Shown here in pieces: positions 1 through 4,492 of a stretch of DNA of 5,215 nucleotides. The stretch is from Opitutia bacterium (lineage in GTDB: Bacteria; Verrucomicrobiota; Verrucomicrobiia; Opitutales; UBA953). The stretch spans positions 1-5,215 of the forward strand of contig CANHHS010000105.1 in NCBI GenBank assembly GCA_947460445.1, written 5' to 3'. Within the stretch, counting starts at the first letter, position 1. Each line of letters begins with the position of its first letter. Both the position numbers and the translations under genes were made by a program. The notes below the pieces were generated by a model. The model had not been told where the DNA came from and made no database searches. It saw only the letters and a list, made by a program, of their open reading frames with translations.

Positions 1-471
1 GCTTTCCCGGGCATTGGTTCGGAAGAACGTCACGTGGCGGAAGCGATCGCGGTGAATCTTCGTGAAATGAGTCAGCTGAAGGTTCCTATTGTGACGTTCG
101 TCATCGGTGAAGGCGGTTCAGGCGGCGCTCTCGGCATCGCTGTCTCTGACCGCGTTTATATTTTAGAAAATGCTTACTACTCTGTGATTTCACCTGAAGG
201 TTGTGCGGCGATTCTCTTTAAGGACCGCATCCACGCCCCCAAAGCGGCGGAGGCTCTTAAGCTGGACGCGCCGAACTTGGTTAAGCTGGGTGTCGTCGAC
301 GGCGTTGTGCGCGAACCTTTAGGCGGTGCACAGGAAGACCCCGCTGCGACTGCTTCTGCTATCCGCAAAACACTGCGCGCAGCTTTGAGTGAACTCGGGA
401 AGTTGAAGCCAGATAAGCTCGTAAACAGCCGTTACGCTAAGTTCCGAGGAATGGGTGTCTTCACGGGTTGA
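1..471 (+). CDS. accA: Acetyl-CoA carboxylase carboxyltransferase subunit alpha, C-terminal part (5' end outside window)
   Basis: AccA is the alpha half of the cytosolic carboxyltransferase. With AccD it moves the carboxyl group from carboxybiotin on AccB to acetyl-CoA, giving malonyl-CoA for fatty acid synthesis. The frame is open from base 1, so the GTG at 34 is internal and the gene enters from the left; 156 residues are visible. Numbered from the first visible residue, they include the family motif FPGIGSEER (2-10, matching E. coli YPGVGAEER), the crotonase-fold oxyanion segment GEGGSGGAL (36-44), YSVISPEGCAAIL (60-72) and EPLGGA (105-110), all in normal order. The protein ends at TGA 469-471, at about the usual AccA C-terminus, with no frameshift. 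Its last 40 bp overlap the 3' end of the opposite-strand kamA, which leaves no room for a dedicated terminator. Identification is by conserved motifs and is secure. Confidence 0.97.
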   Translation, partial: AFPGIGSEERHVAEAIAVNLREMSQLKVPIVTFVIGEGGSGGALGIAVSDRVYILENAYYSVISPEGCAAILFKDRIHAPKAAEALKLDAPNLVKLGVVDGVVREPLGGAQEDPAATASAIRKTLRAALSELGKLKPDKLVNSRYAKFRGMGVFTG

Positions 472-1604
472 TTAGCGCCCGAAGGGTATTGGTAAACGCG
501 ATCCTCGAAGTTACGTAGGATGACCTGTCCGTCTCGGATGGCTTCGACGTAGTTTGGATTGATAGGGACCTTGCCGCCGCCTTGAGGCGCATCGATGACG
601 AACTGTGGCACCGCAAAGCCCGTGGTGTGTCCGCGCAGAGAGCGAATGAGTTCAATCCCGCGCTCAACCGGCACGCGTAAATGAGATGACCCCTCAATCA
701 AGTCGCATGCATAGAGGTAATAAGGGCGCACACGCATCTGAAGCAAGCGATGCACGAGGGATCGAAGAATGAGTGAGTCATCGTTTACATCGCGGAGTAG
801 TACCGACTGATTGCCGAGGGGTACCCCTGCGAGGGCTAACCGATCACAAGCCGCTGCGAGCTCTTGGGTGCATTCGCGTGGGTGATTCGTATGGATGTTG
901 AGCCAAATAGGGCCGTTACGTTTGAGTACCTCGCAAAGCTCAGGTGTTATCCGCTGTGGCAGGAAGACAGGTATACGTGATCCAATCCGAATGACTTCAA
1001 GGTGAGGAATGGCCCGCAGTCGCCCGAGTAATTGATCAAGTTTTGCGTCTGAAAGGAGTAAGGGGTCTCCGCCAGAGAGGAGGACGTCGCGGATTTCGGG
1101 GTGGGCGGCGATGTACGCGATGCCCGCTTCGAGTTCAGGGTGAAAGTCGTAAGCTTGCGCATTCGAGACCAGGCGACTGCGGGTGCAGTAGCGGCAGTAA
1201 GCTGCACAGCGGTCGGTAACGAGGAAGAGAACGCGATCGGGGTAACGGTGGACGATACCAGGCACTGGCGATGTCTTTTCTTCGCCCACTGGATCGGATG
1301 ACTCACCCAGTTCGACGTGCGATTCTTCGATGCGCGGGATGACTTGACGTCGGACCGGACAATCGGGGTCATCGCGGTCGATTAAGTTAAAGAAATGCGG
1401 CGTGATGGCCAAAGCCAGTTTACCCGGTGCGAACAGACAGCCCGCGCGCTCTTCAGGCGTCAACACCATCTTAGCTTCAAGTTGAGCGAGCGTGGTGATG
1501 CGGTTGCGTAATTGCCAGTGCCAGTCGTTCCAGTCGGAGGCGGGTACATCGGACCACAGTCCTTGTCCGGAACTCCAGCCTTCGCGACGATCGGTGGGAT
1601 ACAT
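432..1604 (-). CDS. kamA: KamA-family radical SAM lysine 2,3-aminomutase
   Basis: This 390-residue protein belongs to the PLP- and [4Fe-4S]/SAM-dependent aminomutases that move the alpha-amino group of lysine to the beta carbon. The radical-SAM cluster motif is CAAYCRYC (Cys133, 137, 140), followed by Arg142, equivalent to the substrate-carboxylate Arg of the clostridial enzyme. SGGD is at 177-180. PLP-binding Lys345 sits in GGGKVP. Asp301 (YACDL) and Asp338 (VIDAP) match the two Asp that bind the lysine epsilon-amino group, which favours lysine over glutamate as substrate. The N-terminal WNDWHWQLRNRI (25-36) is typical of KamA and supports the ATG at 1602-1604. No clear Shine-Dalgarno precedes it. 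The C-terminal CxCxxC zinc motif of clostridial KamA is absent. The gene lies 50 bp downstream of the DUF1080 gene and could be co-transcribed with it. Possible roles are beta-lysine production (osmolyte, or an EpmB-like role for EF-P). No ablB or epmA is visible, so the role is open. Confidence 0.93.
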   Translation of the reverse strand: MYPTDRREGWSSGQGLWSDVPASDWNDWHWQLRNRITTLAQLEAKMVLTPEERAGCLFAPGKLALAITPHFFNLIDRDDPDCPVRRQVIPRIEESHVELGESSDPVGEEKTSPVPGIVHRYPDRVLFLVTDRCAAYCRYCTRSRLVSNAQAYDFHPELEAGIAYIAAHPEIRDVLLSGGDPLLLSDAKLDQLLGRLRAIPHLEVIRIGSRIPVFLPQRITPELCEVLKRNGPIWLNIHTNHPRECTQELAAACDRLALAGVPLGNQSVLLRDVNDDSLILRSLVHRLLQMRVRPYYLYACDLIEGSSHLRVPVERGIELIRSLRGHTTGFAVPQFVIDAPQGGGKVPINPNYVEAIRDGQVILRNFEDRVYQYPSGANQPVKTPIPRNLA

Positions 1605-1654
1605 GCTTAGAACGTAAACGTGCTCACACTTAGCGGATGAGCAAGTTTTCGAGC

Positions 1655-2428
1655 TTATTTGCTAGAAGCTTTCGCTTCAGCTACCCAGACATTTCGAAAC
1701 TCGATCGGGTCTCCATGGAATTGAAGCACCAGCGGTAACTTCTCTGGATGTACTTTGTAAGCAGGGAGTTTACGCCAGACTGTGGGCCCAAGGATCTCCG
1801 TGTTATCTTGAACGGTGACACCATTATGAACGACGGTGATACGGGCTTTCTTTACCACGTTGCCGGATGCATCAAATGTCGGTGCCGTGAAATCGATAGC
1901 GTAACTCTGCCATTCGCCTTGGGGCAGGCAGGCATTGAGGGCAGGGGGTGTTTGTCCGTAGATCGCGCCCGCCGAGCCGTCGGCATAAGTTGTATTTGCA
2001 AAACCTTCCATGACTTGAATTTCGTAGGCTGAAAGTAGAAATACGCCACTATTGCCGCCCGACTGGCCTTGGACTTTTCGTCCAGCGGGGATTCGCCATT
2101 CAACGTGGTAATGGCCTGAGCCAAATGCAGCTTTGGTGCGTAAATCATTTCCACGCGCAATCATTGTACCGTCCTTTAGCTCCCAGAGTTGAGGCTTTTT
2201 TGCACCGTCGGCAGGCTGCCAGGCTTCGAGTGAACTACCATCGAAGAGGATGACGGCTCCGGCGGGTGCGGTCGTGGTTTGGCAGATGGCTTTGCCGTGG
2301 GCAACCTTGGCAGGCTGTGGTCGGGCAGGGTCGTGCACGTGCCATTGAGTTCCCGGGAGAATGGGCGTGTCGGTGAAGCCATCGGCTGCGAAGACGGCTA
2401 AAGGCGACAAGAGGAGGGCTAGGCGCAT
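1655..2428 (-). CDS. Secreted DUF1080 / 3-keto-disaccharide hydrolase-type protein
   Basis: The 257-residue protein begins with a short signal peptide: Arg2, a hydrophobic stretch at 3-13 and a likely cleavage after Ala14 (VFA|AD). It has no lipobox Cys, so it is probably released to the periplasm or outside. The mature part matches the DUF1080 (PF06439) beta-sandwich: LFDGSSLEAW (61-70), a WELKDG strand (82-87), LRTK (96-99), GNSGVFL (125-131), YEIQVM (135-140), YADGSAGAIYGQ (148-159), HNGV.VQDN (201-209) and C-terminal FRNVWV (244-249). Members resemble concanavalin-like glucanases, and some hydrolyse 3-keto-glycosides; the family is abundant in Verrucomicrobiota, Planctomycetota and Bacteroidota. 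The exact substrate cannot be read from the sequence. About 45 residues precede LFDG, a small family-typical extension. The ATG at 2426-2428 is the one that supplies the signal peptide; no Shine-Dalgarno is seen. It is divergent from mnmA. Family assignment is strong, function tentative. Confidence 0.88.
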   Translation of the reverse strand: MRLALLLSPLAVFAADGFTDTPILPGTQWHVHDPARPQPAKVAHGKAICQTTTAPAGAVILFDGSSLEAWQPADGAKKPQLWELKDGTMIARGNDLRTKAAFGSGHYHVEWRIPAGRKVQGQSGGNSGVFLLSAYEIQVMEGFANTTYADGSAGAIYGQTPPALNACLPQGEWQSYAIDFTAPTFDASGNVVKKARITVVHNGVTVQDNTEILGPTVWRKLPAYKVHPEKLPLVLQFHGDPIEFRNVWVAEAKASSK

Positions 2429-2434
2429 GGGTTA

Positions 2435-2463
2435 GGTATAGACAGCCCCGGGCAGGTGCTAAA
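2435..2463 (-). promoter_or_regulatory. Possible promoter of the DUF1080 gene
   Basis: On the minus strand, TTTAGC (2458-2463) and TATACC (2435-2440) are separated by 17 bp and match the sigma-70 consensus at 3 of 6 and 4 of 6 positions. Transcription would begin almost at the ATG (2428), giving a leaderless mRNA. That would fit the absent Shine-Dalgarno. The boxes are weak and could be chance. Confidence 0.22.
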
Positions 2464-2520
2464 GGCAAAAGGGGCTGACTCTCAGTTTGCCTTAGCCCAT
2501 ATTCCCCCTTCCCCTGTCTA
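2439..2520. repeat. Nested inverted repeats between the divergent DUF1080 gene and mnmA
   Basis: Three inverted-repeat pairs lie in this 100-bp intergenic region. The outer pair is TAGACAG (2439-2445) and CTGTCTA (2514-2520). The second is CAGCCCC (2443-2449) and GGGGCTG (2471-2477). The third is AAGGCAAA (2462-2469) and TTTGCCTT (2486-2493), which extends to CTA/TAG at its outer ends if one A is bulged. The second and third pairs interleave, so as RNA they would form alternative hairpins or a pseudoknot; as DNA they could be operator half-sites. Read outward on each strand, the outer arm CTGTCTA ends 9 nt before the DUF1080 ATG and 8 nt before the mnmA ATG. The repeats are seen directly; a regulatory role is inferred. 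Confidence 0.5.
2475..2503 (+). promoter_or_regulatory. Possible sigma-70-type promoter of mnmA-ubiE
   Basis: CTGACT (2475-2480) and CATATT (2498-2503) are 17 bp apart, each matching 4 of 6 positions of the -35 and -10 consensus. Transcription would start near 2510, leaving a leader of about 19 nt before the mnmA ATG at 2529. This is the best-scoring pair seen by eye in the gap. The -35 overlaps the GGGGCTG arm of an inverted repeat. A short AGG at 2520-2522, 6 nt before the ATG, is the only Shine-Dalgarno-like sequence. Confidence 0.4.
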
Positions 2521-2528
2521 GGTAAACT

Positions 2529-3605
2529 ATGGCACGTATCCTGGTAGCCCTTTCGGGTGGCGTTGATAGCGCCGTCGCTGCGCTTCTGATGAAGCGGGCA
2601 GGGCATGAGGTGCACGGCGCACATATCCGCACCTGGCGCAATGAGGAGGGATTACCCTTTCCTGGGGAATGTCCTTGGGAGACGGACCAGCGCGATGCCC
2701 AAGCGGTAGCCGATAAACTCGGTATACCTTTTCGTTCGATAGATTTGGTTAACGAATACCGAAAAGTCGTTGTCGATTATTTAGTCGAAGGCTATCGACG
2801 CGGGCTGACACCGAATCCTGATATCGTGTGTAATCGGGAAATGAAGTTCGGCGCGTTTTTGAAACTTGCCCTGCAAGATGGTTATGCGGCGGTGGCAACG
2901 GGGCATTATGCACGTCGTATTGAACATGCCGACGGCTCAGTCGATGTCGCCATGGGCGTCGACCGCGACAAAGACCAAACCTATTTCTTGGCGCTGAATC
3001 GACAGTCGCAAATGCAGGCCGCACGATTCCCCGTTGGCGAGTTACGTAAATCTGAGGTTCGACGATTAGCAACCGAAGCAGGGCTGCCGAATGCTGAACG
3101 CAAAGACAGTCAGGGTATCTGTTTTTTAGGCCAGGTCAGCATCCAGGACTTTCTTGAAAAACATATCCCAGACAGTCCTGGTCCGATTGTTGATCTCGAG
3201 GGACGACGCCTCGGACAGCACCGTGGTTTGCATCGCTTCACCTTAGGACAACGCAAAGGAATCGGCCTGCCCTCCAACACCGACAACGAGCATTTTGTCG
3301 TCGTGGCTAAGGATCTTGCTACCCACACGCTCACCGTGGCCTTTGACCGTCCAACACTCGCCAGCCTTTACCGTAACTCCTGTTACGTGGACCACTTAAG
3401 CTGGATCCGTCAGCCTGTCGTCAGTCAGCGCGAGTTACTTGCGCGTATCCGTCATCGTGACGCTGCAGTTTTAGCTGAGTTTCTGCCGATGGACAATGGC
3501 TCAGCGGAAATCCGTTTCCGCGATAATCAACGTGGGATGGCTTCAGGCCAAGTCGTCGCGCTGTATGATGGTGAAATCCTGCTTGGGGGCGGCGTCTTGC
3601 GATGA
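2529..3605 (+). CDS. mnmA: tRNA-specific 2-thiouridylase MnmA
   Basis: MnmA is a cytosolic enzyme that thiolates C2 of wobble uridine 34 in tRNA-Lys, -Glu and -Gln. It uses ATP to adenylate U34 and then sulfur relayed as a persulfide. The 358 residues have the usual family length. The N-terminal PP-loop is SGGVDS (9-14). The two catalytic cysteines are in place: Cys101 in TPNPDIVCN and Cys198 in KDSQGICFLG. Other family blocks are KFG (106-108), ATGHYAR (123-129), KDQTYFL (148-154), TLGQRKGIGL (238-247) and the C-terminal barrel segment ASGQVVALYDG (338-348) ending GGGVL. The ATG at 2529 places the PP-loop at the normal distance from the N-terminus. The segment after the first strands, with GECPW (46-50), differs from the E. 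coli sequence there and resembles a variant subgroup. It overlaps ubiE by ATGA, so the two are likely one operon. Confidence 0.97.
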   Translation: MARILVALSGGVDSAVAALLMKRAGHEVHGAHIRTWRNEEGLPFPGECPWETDQRDAQAVADKLGIPFRSIDLVNEYRKVVVDYLVEGYRRGLTPNPDIVCNREMKFGAFLKLALQDGYAAVATGHYARRIEHADGSVDVAMGVDRDKDQTYFLALNRQSQMQAARFPVGELRKSEVRRLATEAGLPNAERKDSQGICFLGQVSIQDFLEKHIPDSPGPIVDLEGRRLGQHRGLHRFTLGQRKGIGLPSNTDNEHFVVVAKDLATHTLTVAFDRPTLASLYRNSCYVDHLSWIRQPVVSQRELLARIRHRDAAVLAEFLPMDNGSAEIRFRDNQRGMASGQVVALYDGEILLGGGVLR

Positions 3606-4312
3606 GTCAACATACTTCGGGCCCCAAAGGGGAAGACGTCAGTCGTATGTTTGGGCGTATCGCCCGTCGCTATGATTTAGCCAACCGCATCCTGAGTTTT
3701 GGTCTTTGTGTGCGCTGGAGAAATGCGTTCGTGGCAGAAGCTGCTGCTTTGAAGCCAAAGCACGTGGCTGATTTGGCAACGGGTAGTGGCGACGTCGCTT
3801 TTGCTTTACGTGCCGCATTGCCTGAAAGTACAGACGTGGCGGGGTATGATTTTTGTGAGCCGCTTTTGGAAATAGCCCGTGAACGTGTCGCTCAGGAATC
3901 AACACGCGGACTCACTTTTCATGCCGGTGACTGCATGCATTTACCTTTAGCGGATAAGGCCGTCGATGTCGTGACCATTGCCTACGGCGTACGTAATTTT
4001 GAAGACCGTCCCAAGGGTTTACGTGAACTGCGGCGAGTTGTTCGTGCGGGAGGTTCCGTGCTCATCCTGGAATTCTCACAGCCCGTTGTTTGGTTTAGGC
4101 CATTTCATTTCATTCATGTACGAATGATTGCACCCATCGTGGCGACACTACTAACAGGCGACCTCGCAGCTTACCGCTATCTGGGAACAAGCATTGCGGG
4201 TTTCCCAGATGCCGATGGTTTGTCAGCCGAACTGCGCACCGCAGGATTCTCGTCAGTTCGTTGCCATCGGATGCTCTTTGGCACTGTGGCTATGCATATT
4301 GCCACCGCTTAA
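3602..4312 (+). CDS. ubiE: Demethylmenaquinone / 2-polyprenyl-benzoquinol C-methyltransferase
   Basis: This SAM-dependent methyltransferase adds the ring C-methyl group in the late steps of menaquinone (MenG) and, in some bacteria, ubiquinone synthesis, at the cytoplasmic membrane face. The 236 residues show the UbiE pattern: MFGRIARRYDLANRILSFG (16-34), WR (39-40), SAM motif I as DLATGSGD (57-64), GYDFCEPLLEIAR (81-93), GDCMHLPLAD (109-118), IAYGVRNFEDR (126-136), LRELRRVVRAGGSVLILEFSQP (140-161) and the C-terminal YRYLGTSIAGFP (191-202). The start ATG at 3602 overlaps the mnmA stop (ATGA), so translation is probably coupled. If the host is Verrucomicrobiota, menaquinone is the likelier product and menG the better name; no other quinone gene is in the window to decide. 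The family is secure. Confidence 0.95.
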   Translation: MSQHTSGPKGEDVSRMFGRIARRYDLANRILSFGLCVRWRNAFVAEAAALKPKHVADLATGSGDVAFALRAALPESTDVAGYDFCEPLLEIARERVAQESTRGLTFHAGDCMHLPLADKAVDVVTIAYGVRNFEDRPKGLRELRRVVRAGGSVLILEFSQPVVWFRPFHFIHVRMIAPIVATLLTGDLAAYRYLGTSIAGFPDADGLSAELRTAGFSSVRCHRMLFGTVAMHIATA

Positions 4313-4361
4313 GGTGATTTTTACTTGCTCCAACCGTTGAGGTTGCCTTGATAAAACACCT
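4312..4361. repeat. Imperfect inverted repeat between ubiE and the tRNA gene
   Basis: AGGTG-A-TTTT (4312-4321) pairs with AAAA-CACCT (4353-4361) with one bulged A, and CAACC/GGTTG (4331-4335, 4341-4345) forms a small inner hairpin. No U-run follows on the + strand, so this is not a standard intrinsic terminator. It may stabilise the ubiE mRNA 3' end. It overlaps the possible tRNA promoter. Confidence 0.3.
4325..4355 (+). promoter_or_regulatory. Possible promoter of tRNA-Arg
   Basis: TTGCTC (4325-4330) and GATAAA (4350-4355) are 19 bp apart, wider than ideal; the -10 matches 4 of 6 positions. Transcription from about 4362 would give a 5' leader of roughly six nucleotides for RNase P. The alternative is read-through from mnmA-ubiE across the 55-bp gap. 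Confidence 0.3.
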
Positions 4362-4367
4362 CATCAC

Positions 4368-4442
4368 GGGCCCGTGGTGAAATGGATATCACTTCTGACT
4401 ACGGATCAGACGTTTGGGGTTCGAATCCCTACGGGCCCACCA
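4368..4442 (+). tRNA. tRNA-Arg (anticodon ACG), CCA encoded
   Basis: A complete 75-nt cloverleaf can be drawn by hand. The acceptor stem GGGCCCG (4368-4374) pairs with CGGGCCC (4432-4438). The D stem GTGA (4377-4380) pairs with TCAC (4389-4392). The anticodon stem TCTGA (4394-4398) pairs with TCAGA (4406-4410), with loop CTACGGA and anticodon ACG at 4401-4403. The variable loop is 4 nt. The T stem TGGGG pairs with CCCTA (one G-T) around the loop TTCGAAT. The discriminator A4439 is typical of tRNA-Arg, and CCA follows at 4440-4442. ACG is expected to be edited to ICG by TadA and to read CGU, CGC and CGA codons. All tertiary-contact bases checked (T8, the GG of the D loop, T33, TTC) are present, so the gene looks functional. 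Confidence 0.97.
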
Positions 4443-4446
4443 CTTT

Positions 4447-4486
4447 TAGCAAAGCGCTCATTACCCATCGAATGAGTGCTTTGTTA
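4447..4486. terminator. Strong hairpin between tRNA-Arg and galE, probable shared 3'-end signal
   Basis: TAGCAAAGCGCTCATT (4447-4462) pairs with AATGAGTGCTTTGTTA (4471-4486) over 16 bp with two G-T wobbles and an 8-nt loop. It begins 5 nt after the tRNA CCA and ends 6 nt beyond the galE stop, so it sits where both convergent transcripts should end. Neither strand has a T-run right after the stem (GGGTATTT on +, AAAAGTGG on -). It is therefore an atypical intrinsic terminator or an RNA-processing and protective hairpin. Confidence 0.55.
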
Positions 4487-4492
4487 GGGTAT

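Noticed and set aside
34..36. GTG as start of a short AccA-like protein
   Set aside because: The frame is open upstream and the preceding residues match AccA, so this is an internal codon of a gene cut by the window edge.
947..1372. Open frame of 141 codons within kamA
   Set aside because: It lies on the same strand in another frame of a well-conserved gene, has low-complexity Ser/Thr-rich translation and no recognisable motif.
432..1604. Calling the aminomutase EpmB or glutamate 2,3-aminomutase
   Set aside because: The CTR context, N-terminal WNDWHWQLRNRI and length fit KamA better than EpmB, and both Asp residues for the lysine epsilon-amino group are retained, which argues against glutamate.
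1665..1678. GAAGC-GAAA-GCTTC hairpin at the 3' end of the DUF1080 gene as a terminator
   Set aside because: The stem is only 5 bp, lies inside the coding sequence before the stop codon and is not followed by a T-run.
1748..2032. Plus-strand frame opposite the DUF1080 gene
   Set aside because: It is fully antisense to a gene with strong family motifs, with no signal of its own. The same applies to frames opposite kamA (1101-1301) and galE (4523-4765, 4561-4914).
2493..2514. G-quadruplex on the minus strand (GGGG, GGGGG, GGG, GG runs)
   Set aside because: Only three runs of three or more G are present, so a standard three-tetrad quadruplex is not supported; a weak two-tetrad form cannot be judged by eye.
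2235..2624. 129-codon minus-strand frame crossing from mnmA through the intergenic region into the DUF1080 gene
   Set aside because: It overlaps two secure genes and the promoter region; its translation is rich in Arg, His, Pro and Cys, typical of an out-of-frame reading.
4368..4442. tRNA-Arg as an integration site (attL/attR) for a mobile element
   Set aside because: No integrase gene or direct repeat of the tRNA 3' end is seen, and the gene is followed directly by a hairpin and galE.
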